DNA of 36,720 bases from Gammaproteobacteria bacterium (GCA_029882955.1 JAOUJX010000001.1:1-36720), one strand, 5' to 3'. Counted from the stretch's first letter, positions 7,527 through 16,330 are shown. Program-made: numbers and translations. Notes: generated from the letters alone by a model not told the origin.

Positions 7527-8630
7527 ATGAATTACATAAAGCTAGGTATATTACTGATTTTAATGCTCTTTCAGGGTGGTGCATGGGCAGAGAGAATTAA
7601 GGACATTACCACCATTCAGGGCGTTCGTAGCAACCAGCTAGTGGGTTATGGCCTGGTGGTAGGCCTCGATGGATCGGGTGATCAGACTTCTCAGACTCCT
7701 TTTACCGTGCAAAGCTTGAAGAGCATGTTGCTGCAATATGGAGTTACCCTGCCGCCCGGTGTGAACCCGCAGGTTAAGAATATAGCCGCAGTTACGGTAC
7801 ACGCCGAATTGCCGCCTTTTGCCAAGATCGGCCAGACCATCGATATCACTGTGTCATCACTCGGCAACGCCAAGAGCCTGCGCGGTGGCAGTTTGATCAT
7901 GACGCCGCTCAAAGGTGTTGATGGCAATATCTATGCAATCGCACAGGGTAACCTGGTCGTTGGTGGCCTGGGTGTCGAAGGCGCCGACGGTTCTTCGGTT
8001 ACGATCAATGTACCTAGCGTCGGCCGTATCCCCAATGGCGCCAGTATTGAACGTGAGATCGCCAATCCATTCGCACACGGAAACCATGTCGTTCTCAATT
8101 TACGGCGCCCCGATTTCACCACGGCAAAGCGACTTGCCGATACGATTAACCATATCATCGGTCCCAACAATGCTTTTGCCAAAGACAGCGTGACCGTCTC
8201 GGTGAATGCGCCGAAAGACGTGTCACAGAGAGTTGGCTTCGTGTCTTTTCTGGAGAATCTGGAATTTCAACCGGGCGAGGCCGCAGCAAAGGTCATTGTT
8301 AATTCACGCTCAGGCACCGTGGTGATAGGTAATCACGTCAAGGTGTACTCGGCTGCTGTTTCGCATGGCAATTTAAGCGTCACTATTACTAACATCGTCG
8401 ATGTGGTGCAGCCGGAACCCTTAAGTGGCGGCACTACGGCACAAATTGTACAGTCAGATATCGAAGTGACTGCGGATGATAATCGTATGTTCCGTTTCCC
8501 GCAGGGCGTGACCTTGAGCGAAATTGTCCGCGCGGTCAACCAGGTTGGTGCATCACCAGGCGATTTAGTCGCTATTTTAGAGTCACTAAAGCAAGTTGGC
8601 GCGTTAAGTGCAGAGCTAATTGTTATTTAA
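7527..8630 (+). CDS. flgI: FlgI, flagellar P-ring protein
   Basis: Forms the periplasmic P-ring in the peptidoglycan layer. The ATG at 7527 is chosen over a GTG at 7524 because AGGAG lies 6 bases before it. A Sec signal peptide MNYIKLGILLILMLFQGGAWA precedes the mature start ERIKDITTIQGVRSNQLVGYGLVVGLDGSGD, a family hallmark. The C-terminal LSEIVRAVNQVGASPGDLVAILESLKQVGALSAELIVI is also characteristic. The 367-residue length is usual. It follows flgH closely and shares its transcript. Confidence 0.97.
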   Translation: MNYIKLGILLILMLFQGGAWAERIKDITTIQGVRSNQLVGYGLVVGLDGSGDQTSQTPFTVQSLKSMLLQYGVTLPPGVNPQVKNIAAVTVHAELPPFAKIGQTIDITVSSLGNAKSLRGGSLIMTPLKGVDGNIYAIAQGNLVVGGLGVEGADGSSVTINVPSVGRIPNGASIEREIANPFAHGNHVVLNLRRPDFTTAKRLADTINHIIGPNNAFAKDSVTVSVNAPKDVSQRVGFVSFLENLEFQPGEAAAKVIVNSRSGTVVIGNHVKVYSAAVSHGNLSVTITNIVDVVQPEPLSGGTTAQIVQSDIEVTADDNRMFRFPQGVTLSEIVRAVNQVGASPGDLVAILESLKQVGALSAELIVI

Positions 8631-8645
8631 GGCGGAATACTCGTA

Positions 8646-9608
8646 ATGGCAATTTCCTCGCAAACCGATTTTTATCTGAATCTCAATCAGCTTTCCGAAA
8701 TGAAGCTGGGTGCCAGGCAGAATTCGGCTGCTGCCAGTGAATCTGTCGCGCAACAGTTCGAGAGCCTGTTTATACAGCAAATGCTTGCTACGATGCGCTC
8801 TGCAGCGGTAATTGATGACTCGAGTCATAGCTCCTATACCGACTTTTATCAGGAAATGCACGACAAGCAACTGGCTTTGACCATAGCTAAACAGGGCGGA
8901 CTCGGCATGACCAAATTTATCATGCAGCAATTACCAGGTGGGCAAGCTGTTTCCGGCAAGGGCGGTGACGACTTGCCGCTGCATCAGTGGCAGGAAGTAG
9001 AGAAGAAGCCGATGATTGGAGAAATGAATTACGAGCCTGAAAATCCGGCTGTCCTGGTGAATCAATTTGTTCATCACGATATTGATACCGAATTAAAAGC
9101 CAGTGAAAAAGGCGAGTGGAATCGAGCTGACGAATTTGTCGGCGATATTTTGCCCGCAGCGCGAAAGGCAGCCCAATCACTCGGAGTCAGCGCTGAACTA
9201 CTGGTCGCACAATCGGCGCTGGAAACCGGTTGGGGTAAGCATGTTATGCGTCATGCCGATGGTAGCTCGGCATTTAACCTGTTCGGCATCAAGGCCGGTA
9301 ATGGTTGGCAGGGTGCCACGGTAACCAAACCAACACTGGAATTTCGCGATGGTGTCATGCAAACCGAGATCGCTCATTTCCGGGCCTACGACTCGGCTGG
9401 GGAATCCCTGGCCGATTATGTGCAATTTATTCAGTCTAGCTCGCGTTATCAAAAAGCGCTCGATCATGGTGGGCAGGATGCTGATTACCTGAAAGGGATT
9501 CATAAAGCAGGTTATGCCACCGATCCGGATTACGCCGACAAGATACTGTCGATTATGCAGGGTGCTCAATTGCAGCAAATCCTGAATGGAGGTACTTTAA
9601 ATGCCTGA
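8646..9608 (+). CDS. flgJ: FlgJ, rod cap and peptidoglycan glucosaminidase
   Basis: Two-domain protein. Residues 1 to about 100 are the rod-binding scaffold (VAQQFESLFIQQMLATMR, then ALTIAKQGGLGMTKFI). A linker of about 60 residues leads into a glucosaminidase domain from about residue 160, with the catalytic Glu193 in AQSALETGWGKHV and the conserved NLFGIKAG. It caps the growing rod and opens the peptidoglycan for it. The length of 320 is typical for the bifunctional form. The 3' end overlaps flgK by 8 bases. GGCGGA upstream of the ATG acts as the ribosome binding site. Confidence 0.95.
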   Translation: MAISSQTDFYLNLNQLSEMKLGARQNSAAASESVAQQFESLFIQQMLATMRSAAVIDDSSHSSYTDFYQEMHDKQLALTIAKQGGLGMTKFIMQQLPGGQAVSGKGGDDLPLHQWQEVEKKPMIGEMNYEPENPAVLVNQFVHHDIDTELKASEKGEWNRADEFVGDILPAARKAAQSLGVSAELLVAQSALETGWGKHVMRHADGSSAFNLFGIKAGNGWQGATVTKPTLEFRDGVMQTEIAHFRAYDSAGESLADYVQFIQSSSRYQKALDHGGQDADYLKGIHKAGYATDPDYADKILSIMQGAQLQQILNGGTLNA

Positions 9609-11523
9609 TATGCTTAATACAGCAGTCTCGGGTCTGCTCACTTTCCAGCGTGCACTGAGTACTACCAGTCACAATATTTCGAATGTAAATACCGAAGGCT
9701 ATAGCCGGCAAAATGTAGAAATTGCCACCAATACGCCGACTTCTCTGGGTGACTCTTTTTACGGAAATGGTTCACATATCGATGCTATAGCACGTTCTTA
9801 CGACCAGTTTCTGACCAAAGAAGTGCGTGATACAACGTCGGTACACTCCAGGCTTGAAAAGTTTGGAGAGCTAACAGCCCATCTCGATGATGTCCTGGCC
9901 GATCCTCAGGGTGGTGTAGCACCGATTTTGCAGGAGTTTTTTGTCGCGGTGCAGGATGTCGCGGATGATCCTACTTCGAGTACGGCTCGAATCGCGATGA
10001 TGGACATGGGTGATACCCTGGCGAGTCGGTTCCAGAGTATTGATAATCGGTTTCAGGAGCTATCAGAAAATACCGCTGCCGAAATCCGACGGGTGGTCGA
10101 TGAAATTAACGATTTGGTGCTGGCAATACGTGACGTCAACATTGCTCTGACCAATGCTAATGCAGGCGGTAACATAACTCAGCAATCATCCGACCTGCTC
10201 GACAAACGTGACCTTTTGCTGAATCAACTGGCAGAACGTGTCGATATTTCTGTGGTCAATGAGCAGGAAAATCATATCTCTATATTTATCGGTAACGGCC
10301 AAACTGTGTTAAGCGATACCGTTGCATTCCCTCTTTCCACTCAGGCGAGTATTGGTGATCCGACCAGGGATTCAATCGCCTATAATGGTCTGATCACCGT
10401 CACCGACATAAGCTCTAATTTAACTGGTGGTGAACTTGGGGGGTTACTCGAATTTCGTCGAACAGCGTTACAAACCGCCCGTAACTCGCTCGGCAGAACG
10501 GCCATAGCGCTTGCAGAGACCATGAATGCGCAAATGCGTGATGGCATGGATTTAAATGGAAACCTGGGACAGGATTTCTTTACCTATCGGGCTCCCGAAG
10601 TTTATGCTTTTACCACAAACACGGGTACGGCCACGGTATCTGGAGCCATCAGTGATGCGACCACATTAACACTGGACAACTATGTAGTTGATTTTGATGG
10701 TGCTAACTGGAATATTACTTCTGATAGCGGTACGACTGCTTCTGTACCCAATGGCGCGCCGGCTACATTGGTATTCGAGGGTTTAACCCTCACAATAAAC
10801 GGTGCTGGTGCAAATCCGGGTGACAGGTTTACCATTAAGCCGACCCTCGAAGGCTCCAGCATTCTTCAGGTCGCGATTACCGACCCACGTGAAATAGCCG
10901 CCGCTTTACCGATTCGTACTCAGACATCACTCAGTAATCTGGGACAGATAGAGGTGAGTCCCGGCATAGTGACGGATGTTACCGATCCCAACTTATTGAA
11001 TACGGTTACCTTTACCTTTGATTCTCCAGCCACCAGTTTTACCTCCAATAGTGATGTCGTAGTAGGCGGCGTTCCCTATCTGGCAGGGGCATCGATTCCT
11101 TTTAGTAATAATATGGTAATTGATGCGAATGGATGGCAGACGTCTATTAGCGGGACACCACAACCTGGTGATGTTTTTACGGTCGAGTCGAATGTCGGTG
11201 GAGTAGGTGATAACCGAAATGCGCTTAATCTCGCTAATTTGCAACACTTAGGGGTACTCGATGGCGGTATTGCCACAATTCAGGAAGATTACGGCAGACT
11301 GGTTGGCTATGTCGGTTCGATCACGCGGGCTGCTGGTATTGAGCGTGATGCTCAGGAGTCATTACTGGTGCAGGCCATCGATCGTAAGGACTCACGAGTC
11401 GGCGTTAATCTGGATGAAGAGGCCGCCGACATGATTCGTTATCAGCAGGCCTATGAGGCGACTGCTCGTATCATCAGTACCGTGCAGACTATGTTCGAAA
11501 CTTTGCTTAATAGTGTGAGGTAA
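9601..11523 (+). CDS. flgK: FlgK, hook-filament junction protein 1
   Basis: First junction protein between hook and filament. The 640-residue protein has the N-terminal TAVSGLLTFQRALSTTSHNISNVNTEGYSRQ block and the C-terminal GVNLDEEAADMIRYQQAYEATARIISTVQTMFETLL, both diagnostic. The central region (about 330-530) is rich in Thr, Ser, Gly and Asn and is the surface-exposed, variable part. The start overlaps the flgJ stop and has GGAGG upstream, which indicates coupled translation. flgL follows after 3 bases. Confidence 0.96.
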   Translation: MPDMLNTAVSGLLTFQRALSTTSHNISNVNTEGYSRQNVEIATNTPTSLGDSFYGNGSHIDAIARSYDQFLTKEVRDTTSVHSRLEKFGELTAHLDDVLADPQGGVAPILQEFFVAVQDVADDPTSSTARIAMMDMGDTLASRFQSIDNRFQELSENTAAEIRRVVDEINDLVLAIRDVNIALTNANAGGNITQQSSDLLDKRDLLLNQLAERVDISVVNEQENHISIFIGNGQTVLSDTVAFPLSTQASIGDPTRDSIAYNGLITVTDISSNLTGGELGGLLEFRRTALQTARNSLGRTAIALAETMNAQMRDGMDLNGNLGQDFFTYRAPEVYAFTTNTGTATVSGAISDATTLTLDNYVVDFDGANWNITSDSGTTASVPNGAPATLVFEGLTLTINGAGANPGDRFTIKPTLEGSSILQVAITDPREIAAALPIRTQTSLSNLGQIEVSPGIVTDVTDPNLLNTVTFTFDSPATSFTSNSDVVVGGVPYLAGASIPFSNNMVIDANGWQTSISGTPQPGDVFTVESNVGGVGDNRNALNLANLQHLGVLDGGIATIQEDYGRLVGYVGSITRAAGIERDAQESLLVQAIDRKDSRVGVNLDEEAADMIRYQQAYEATARIISTVQTMFETLLNSVR

Positions 11524-11526
11524 ATC

Positions 11527-12726
11527 ATGAGAATTTCGACTGTCCAGACTTATCGGCAAGGCATAGAAGCTTTTGGTAAACAGCAGACCAAACTATCGGT
11601 ATTACAGCAACAGATATCGACAGGAGTGAAGATCAACAAGCCATCTGACGATCCGGCAGCATCTTCACGCATACTCGAACTACAGGAAGCTGTCTCTATC
11701 CAGGAGCAATATCAGGTTAATATCGAGGCAGCGGATACCCGGCTCCAAATTCAGGAAGCTTCACTAGCCGCACTCGGCAATATTTCGCATAGACTAAAAG
11801 AACTCGCGATTCAGGGTAACAATAGTACGCTCGATATCACGGCTTCAGGCGCTATCGCGGTAGAGGTGGAGGAGATTCTCAAAGAAATGATTGCGATTGG
11901 CAACGTTCGCGATGCCAATGGGGATTTCATGTTTGCCGGCTATCAGAATAAAACACAACCGTTTGCTGCAATTTCGACAGGCTCTATCAGCCATATCGTC
12001 TATAACGGTGATGATGGGCAGCGCTCGATACAGGTGAGTGAAACTCGCCAGATGGTGGTTGATAATCCCGGTAGTGAAGTATTTTACCGGCTACCTAGTG
12101 CCATTGCCCTAAATGAGCTGGCTTCCATCGCTAATACCGGAACGGGAGTAGTAGCTCCGGCGAAGGTGCTCGATGCCTCTATCTATGTACCGGGAGACTA
12201 CGAAATTCGCTTTACCGCGCCCGGCATCTATGACGTCTTCGATGTGACAAATGGTGCCAATATAGTAACGGGTGCTACTTATGTCGATAGTAACAATATT
12301 GATTTTCAGGGTATCCGTACGTCGATTACCGGTACGCCTGCGGCCGGAGATGTCTTCACGGTCAGTCAGGGGCAATATAAAGATATCTTCGAGTCGGTAC
12401 AGGTTTTTGCCGACACCATGCGAGGTGGTACATCTGCCGTACAACGAGATGCCAATATCGGGGAGTTTCTGACGGATCTCGATGCTTTTTTGACTCGTAC
12501 TCTCGAATTGCGTACCTCGATTGGCGGGCGAATGAATAGTCTCGAAAGTCAAAAGGAGTCGAACGACGGCAATATACTGGTTAAGAAAACCACAATTTCA
12601 AATTTACGGGATACTGATTTAGCCCAGGCGATAAGCAAGCTAACCCTGGAGCAGGCCACCCTGGATGCTGCTCAAGCGGTATTTGCCCGTATTACCAAGT
12701 CTTCATTATTTAATTTTTTACGCTAA
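11527..12726 (+). CDS. flgL: FlgL, hook-filament junction protein 2
   Basis: Second junction protein, flagellin-like in fold. The N-terminus MRISTVQTYRQGIEAFGKQQ, then GVKINKPSDDPAASSRILELQ, and the C-terminal LAQAISKLTLEQATLDAAQAVFARI, identify FlgL. The 399-residue length is within the usual range. A middle insertion (about residues 200-280) carries a variable domain resembling the corresponding segment of FlgK (both contain FTV after a PAAGDV or PQPGDV motif). It ends the flgGHIJKL run; no convincing terminator follows. Confidence 0.95.
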   Translation: MRISTVQTYRQGIEAFGKQQTKLSVLQQQISTGVKINKPSDDPAASSRILELQEAVSIQEQYQVNIEAADTRLQIQEASLAALGNISHRLKELAIQGNNSTLDITASGAIAVEVEEILKEMIAIGNVRDANGDFMFAGYQNKTQPFAAISTGSISHIVYNGDDGQRSIQVSETRQMVVDNPGSEVFYRLPSAIALNELASIANTGTGVVAPAKVLDASIYVPGDYEIRFTAPGIYDVFDVTNGANIVTGATYVDSNNIDFQGIRTSITGTPAAGDVFTVSQGQYKDIFESVQVFADTMRGGTSAVQRDANIGEFLTDLDAFLTRTLELRTSIGGRMNSLESQKESNDGNILVKKTTISNLRDTDLAQAISKLTLEQATLDAAQAVFARITKSSLFNFLR

Positions 12727-12859
12727 AGGGGCAATTTTTTGTTATGAAACTATTATTTTTCGAGTGAGGTGTTATGGCGTAAGCTTTTGATTTTAATAAA
12801 TTATTGAGTTATTCAGGCCTTGTGTGCTGAATATTATTCAAACTATTGTAATTTTCTTC

Positions 12860-12886
12860 TAATGTTTTAACGGAGGCTGCCGTTAA
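12860..12886 (+). promoter_or_regulatory. Sigma-28 (FliA) promoter of fliC1
   Basis: TAATGTTT at 12860-12867, an 11-base spacer and GCCGTTAA at 12879-12886. Each box has one mismatch to the sigma-28 consensus TAAAGTTT-N11-GCCGATAA. The same arrangement precedes the second flagellin gene. Transcription should begin near 12893. Confidence 0.88.
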
Positions 12887-12897
12887 AGCCTGCGAGA

Positions 12898-12925
12898 GGG
12901 AAATTAGTAGTATTTGTGATTTCCC
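12898..12925 (+). promoter_or_regulatory. 5'-leader hairpin of fliC1 mRNA
   Basis: GGGAAAT at 12898-12904 pairs with ATTTCCC at 12919-12925 around a 14-base loop, within a few bases of the expected transcript 5' end. The paralogous leader of fliC2 keeps the hairpin but has C-G where this one has T-A, a compensatory change. A role in mRNA stability or translation is inferred. Confidence 0.6.
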
Positions 12926-12976
12926 AAACGTTTTTTAACTTTGGTGCTTAGCTGTGCCTAGCTTGGGAGATAAACA

Positions 12977-14212
12977 ATGCCTCAATTTATTAATACAAAC
13001 GTAGCATCGCTGAATACACAGCGTGCTTTGAACGGTTCACAAAATGCTTTGCAAACCTCGTTGCAACGTTTGTCTTCCGGCCTGCGTATCAACAGTGCCA
13101 AAGACGACGCGGCGGGTCTCGCGATTTCAGAGCGATTCACCGGTCAGATTCGCGGTTTGAATCAGGCCGTGCGAAATGCCAACGATGGTATTTCACTGGC
13201 ACAGACTGCAGAAGGCGCGCTTGCCAGTGTTGGTGGCTCGCTACAGCGTATTCGTGAGCTGGCTGTCCAGTCAGCCAACGATACTAACTCAGCAGGTGAC
13301 CGCCAGGCCATTAACGACGAAGTTCAGCAACTCATCTCAGAAATCGAGCGGGTTGCTAATACCACTGAATTCAACGGTCAGCGCGTACTCGACGGCAGTT
13401 TGACCGACCTGTTCTTCCAGGTCGGTGCTAACCAGGGTCAGACTATTGCGGTTACCGGAGTCGATTCCCGCACCAGTGTGCTGGGTACTTCAGAGTCTGC
13501 CGCAACAGCAACTGGTCTTAGCCAGACTCAGATTAATGATCCTGCCCAGGGAATCACTGGCTTTACCGCAGAAATGACGATAACCGTAGATGGTGCAGCC
13601 GCTGCGTTTGCGACAACTGAACTCGTCGCTTCGACTACCATGGAAGGCGCAGTGCGTGCGATTAATAACGCTATTGACACAGCAGCTAATGGTGATGCGG
13701 TGATAGCGGATGCCAATTTAAAGGCTTCTTTACGGGTCGATAACGCCGGTTTAACCAGTATTGTGGTCACCGGTAAATACGACTTAAATACGGCTAATCC
13801 GTTATTTGTAACTACTGCGGTGAGTGCGAACGTAGCTGATCCGGCTGGTGGTGCCGACATACCCACTGTAATACACGCAGGCGGTAACTCAACCCAGGAA
13901 GCCTTGACTACTATCGACGTAACTACTCGTTTAGATTCGTTCGAAGCCATTGCTGCGGTTGATGGTGCCTTAAACCAGGTCAACTCACTCCGTGGTGAGC
14001 TTGGTGCGGTTCAGGTTCGTTTCTCGTCTACTATTGCAAATCTGCAGACCACCTCTGAAAACCTGTCAGCATCCCGCTCACGTATCCGTGATGCGGATTT
14101 CGCTCAGGAGACTGCGGAACTGACTCGTAACCAGATCATTCAGCAAGCGGGTATCGCCATGTTGTCTCAGGCGAACTCAGCACCGCAGAACGTATTGTCA
14201 CTACTTCAGTAA
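12977..14212 (+). CDS. fliC: Flagellin FliC, copy 1
   Basis: Filament subunit of 411 residues exported by the flagellar type III system. The N-terminal D0/D1 segment (residues 1 to about 170) begins MPQFINTNVASLNTQRALN with SSGLRINSAKDDAAGLAIS, and the C-terminal D1/D0 segment (about 320-411) contains NLQTTSENLSASRSRIRDADFAQETAELTRNQI. The middle (about 175-315) is the variable surface domain, rich in Ala, Thr and Val. Copy 2 downstream is nearly identical in the terminal parts and differs mainly in the middle. GGGAGA lies before the ATG. Transcribed from its own sigma-28 promoter. Confidence 0.97.
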   Translation: MPQFINTNVASLNTQRALNGSQNALQTSLQRLSSGLRINSAKDDAAGLAISERFTGQIRGLNQAVRNANDGISLAQTAEGALASVGGSLQRIRELAVQSANDTNSAGDRQAINDEVQQLISEIERVANTTEFNGQRVLDGSLTDLFFQVGANQGQTIAVTGVDSRTSVLGTSESAATATGLSQTQINDPAQGITGFTAEMTITVDGAAAAFATTELVASTTMEGAVRAINNAIDTAANGDAVIADANLKASLRVDNAGLTSIVVTGKYDLNTANPLFVTTAVSANVADPAGGADIPTVIHAGGNSTQEALTTIDVTTRLDSFEAIAAVDGALNQVNSLRGELGAVQVRFSSTIANLQTTSENLSASRSRIRDADFAQETAELTRNQIIQQAGIAMLSQANSAPQNVLSLLQ

Positions 14213-14232
14213 CAGGCAATTTAAACAGAGAA

Positions 14233-14268
14233 TGACTGGCCTGAGGAACTTCGGGCCAGTCAAATTTT
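14233..14268 (+). terminator. Intrinsic terminator between fliC1 and flaG1
   Basis: TGACTGGCC at 14233-14241 pairs perfectly with GGCCAGTCA at 14254-14262 around a 12-base loop, followed by AATTTT. The T-run is short and flaG1 starts 15 bases later, so it probably attenuates rather than blocks, giving much flagellin and little FlaG. A similar element follows fliC2. Confidence 0.65.
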
Positions 14269-14282
14269 AGCGGAGATTTATT

Positions 14283-14711
14283 ATGGTTAATGAGACAACA
14301 GGAGCAACCGTCGTACGGCTTACGCCTATGGTTAGTATCTCTAGACCAGAATTGAATCAGGAAACAGGCAAATCATCTGCAACGGAAGGGCGGAAATTGC
14401 CAGTAGAAAGCAATGCTAAACCTCAGGTGCTGTCTCATACCGAACAAGTTCAGGAGCCGCAAGAGCTACACAAAGCGGTCAGGGAGATCAACGAATTTGT
14501 TCAGAATGTACAGCGAGACCTATCGTTTAATGTCGATGAGACGAGTGGCCGTACTGTGATAAAAGTAATTGATCGTGATAGCGGCGATACGGTTCGGCAA
14601 ATACCTACGGAAGAAGTGTTAGTAATTGCCAGGCATATACGCAGTGTTAGTGATGAGTCGATGAGCCGAGAAGTGGTTCCTACTGGTTTATTATTTTCTG
14701 AAAATACCTGA
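14283..14711 (+). CDS. flaG: FlaG family protein, copy 1
   Basis: A 142-residue FlaG protein (COG1334-type). The N-terminal half is low-complexity and polar. The C-terminal half carries the family block INEFVQNVQRDLSFNVDETSG, then VIKVIDRDSGDTVRQIPTEE. FlaG affects filament length and swarming in several polar-flagellated Gammaproteobacteria; the mechanism is not settled. It directly follows fliC1 behind a terminator-like hairpin and is repeated after fliC2, so the fliC-flaG pair was duplicated as a unit. GCGGAG lies before the ATG. Confidence 0.9.
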   Translation: MVNETTGATVVRLTPMVSISRPELNQETGKSSATEGRKLPVESNAKPQVLSHTEQVQEPQELHKAVREINEFVQNVQRDLSFNVDETSGRTVIKVIDRDSGDTVRQIPTEEVLVIARHIRSVSDESMSREVVPTGLLFSENT

Positions 14712-14744
14712 TTTAAACTGATCTAAAAATTGAAGTAATGTAAC

Positions 14745-14772
14745 GAGAAGGTGTGGAAGTCCACACCTTCTC
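14745..14772. repeat. Perfect 12-bp hairpin after flaG1
   Basis: GAGAAGGTGTGG and CCACACCTTCTC are perfect inverted copies around an AAGT loop. It is very stable but no T-run follows on either strand, so it is not a standard intrinsic terminator. It may mark the 3' end of the fliC1-flaG1 mRNA after processing or be a factor-binding site. Confidence 0.7.
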
Positions 14773-14907
14773 ACAATCGTCCAGAAGCATACAGGACACC
14801 AACTAAACATAAGGAGAGACTGCGATTTAACTGTTAAGAGACACTTGAGCCAATATGACCTAATCGAGACTTCAGAGCCGGGGATGACAGGGGTTTAAAA
14901 TTTCTTC

Positions 14908-14934
14908 TAAGGTTTTAGCGGGAGCTGCCGTTAA
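14908..14934 (+). promoter_or_regulatory. Sigma-28 (FliA) promoter of fliC2
   Basis: TAAGGTTT at 14908-14915, an 11-base spacer and GCCGTTAA at 14927-14934. It is nearly identical in layout to the fliC1 promoter, including the flanking TTTCTTC upstream and GAGAG downstream. Confidence 0.88.
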
Positions 14935-14948
14935 TACCCTTCGAGAGA

Positions 14949-14975
14949 GGAAACTGATGTTATTTAATGGTTTCC
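14949..14975 (+). promoter_or_regulatory. 5'-leader hairpin of fliC2 mRNA
   Basis: GGAAAC at 14949-14954 pairs with GTTTCC at 14970-14975 around a 15-base loop. Same position relative to the promoter as in fliC1, with a T-A to C-G compensatory change in the closing pair, while the loop differs between copies. Confidence 0.6.
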
Positions 14976-15027
14976 CGAACACTTTTAATTTTAGTGCAAA
15001 TGTAGCGCTTGGCCTGGGAGATAAACA

Positions 15028-16263
15028 ATGCCTCAATTTATTAATACAAATATTGCATCGCTGAATACACAGCGTGCTCTTAACGGTTCACAGGATGCTT
15101 TGCAAACCTCATTGCAACGCCTGTCTTCTGGTTTGCGTATCAATAGCGCCAAAGATGATGCTGCCGGTCTCGCAATTTCTGAAAGATTTACCAGTCAGAT
15201 TCGTGGTTTAAACCAGGCTGTGAGAAATTCCAACGATGGTATTTCGTTGTCTCAAACGGCAGAAGGTGCGCTTTCCAGCATCGGCTCAGCGTTGCAGCGC
15301 ATTCGAGAACTATCGGTACAATCGGCTAACGATACTAATTCTTCAGGTGACCGTCAGGCCATCAACGATGAAGTTCAGCAACTTATATCCGAGGTGGAGC
15401 GAGTCGCTAATACGACTGAATTTAACGGCCAGCGTGTTCTCGATGGCAGCCTTACGGATCTGTTTTTCCAGGTCGGAGCTAATCAGGGGCAGACCATAGC
15501 CGTTACCGGTGTCGATTCTCGTTCCAGCGTGCTTGGCACCTCAGAGTCTGCACTGGCGGCTGGTGGCATTTCACAGGATCAGATTAACAATCCGGCAATT
15601 GGTATTGCGTCTTTTAACGACATGACCATTACGGTTGACGGGGCTGTTACGGTAGTTGATACCGCACTTGCAACTGACATGTCGACAGCAACAACAATGG
15701 AAGGTGCGGTTCGCGCCATCAACACTGCAATCGGTGTTGCGTCTCAGACTGATCCAGTGGTCGCAGATGCTAATTTGAAAGCGTCTTTAAGAGTCGATAA
15801 TACGGGTTTAACCAGTATTGTTATTAATGGTAAATACGATTTAAATACGGCTGCTCCATTGTTTACAGCGACAGCTGTTTCAGCCACTCTGGCAGATGTA
15901 GGTGTCACCGTTGTTGCCGTCAGCTCTGGTGTGGCTTCAGCCCAGGTAGACTTGACAACTATCGATGTAACAACTCGCCAGGATGCGTACGAGACCATTG
16001 CTGCGGTTGATGGTGCCTTAAACCAGATCAATTCACTACGGGGCGAACTCGGTGCAATTCAGGCGCGATTCTCATCGACGATTTCCAATCTGCAAACCAC
16101 TTCTGAGAACCTGTCGGCTTCGCGTTCACGAATTCGTGATGCGGATTTCGCGGCAGAAACTGCCGAGCTGACACGTAATCAGATTATTCAGCAGGCTGGT
16201 ATTGCGATGTTGTCTCAGGCGAATTCAGCACCGCAAAATGTGTTGTCATTGCTACAGGGGTAG
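15028..16263 (+). CDS. fliC: Flagellin FliC, copy 2
   Basis: Second 411-residue flagellin. It starts MPQFINTNIASLNTQRALN and ends SQANSAPQNVLSLLQG, almost matching copy 1 in both terminal regions. The central domain (about 175-315) differs, with many Val/Ala/Thr substitutions and small indels that happen to keep the total length. The intact frame, its own sigma-28 promoter and a matched leader say both copies are active, probably making a mixed or condition-dependent filament. At the DNA level the copies differ at many third codon positions, so the duplication is not recent. GGGAGA precedes the ATG. Confidence 0.97.
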   Translation: MPQFINTNIASLNTQRALNGSQDALQTSLQRLSSGLRINSAKDDAAGLAISERFTSQIRGLNQAVRNSNDGISLSQTAEGALSSIGSALQRIRELSVQSANDTNSSGDRQAINDEVQQLISEVERVANTTEFNGQRVLDGSLTDLFFQVGANQGQTIAVTGVDSRSSVLGTSESALAAGGISQDQINNPAIGIASFNDMTITVDGAVTVVDTALATDMSTATTMEGAVRAINTAIGVASQTDPVVADANLKASLRVDNTGLTSIVINGKYDLNTAAPLFTATAVSATLADVGVTVVAVSSGVASAQVDLTTIDVTTRQDAYETIAAVDGALNQINSLRGELGAIQARFSSTISNLQTTSENLSASRSRIRDADFAAETAELTRNQIIQQAGIAMLSQANSAPQNVLSLLQG

Positions 16264-16278
16264 ACAGCTGACAGGAAA

Positions 16279-16313
16279 GGCTGGTCCGGGTAATTTCCGG
16301 CCCAGTCGATTTT
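16279..16313 (+). terminator. Intrinsic terminator between fliC2 and flaG2
   Basis: GGCTGGTCCGG at 16279-16289 pairs with CCGGCCCAGTC at 16297-16307 with one mismatch and one G-U pair, followed by GATTTT. It occupies the same place as the hairpin after fliC1 and probably attenuates flaG2 expression. Confidence 0.6.
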
Positions 16314-16330
16314 CCTAAAGAGGATTCATT

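Larger units (their letters stand above)
12727..12976. other. Intergenic region flgL-fliC1
   Basis: About 250 bases. The right half holds the sigma-28 promoter and the structured leader of the first flagellin gene. The left half is A/T-rich and contains a 7-bp inverted repeat, TATTCAG at 12810-12816 and CTGAATA at 12827-12833, of unknown meaning. No gene is supported. Confidence 0.6.
14712..15027. other. Intergenic region flaG1-fliC2
   Basis: About 316 bases without a gene. It contains the perfect hairpin at 14745-14772, the sigma-28 promoter at 14908-14934 and the leader hairpin at 14949-14975. The stretch 14773-14900 shows nothing I can assign. Confidence 0.6.

Noticed and set aside
14289..14309. 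NETTGAT near the N-terminus of FlaG1, similar to the ApbE target motif
   Set aside because: It lacks the leading Asp, FlaG has no Sec signal, and FlaG2 does not keep the sequence, so it is a chance match.
12977..16263. Flagellin phase variation by inversion
   Set aside because: The two genes are in direct orientation, no invertible repeats flank them and no recombinase gene is near.
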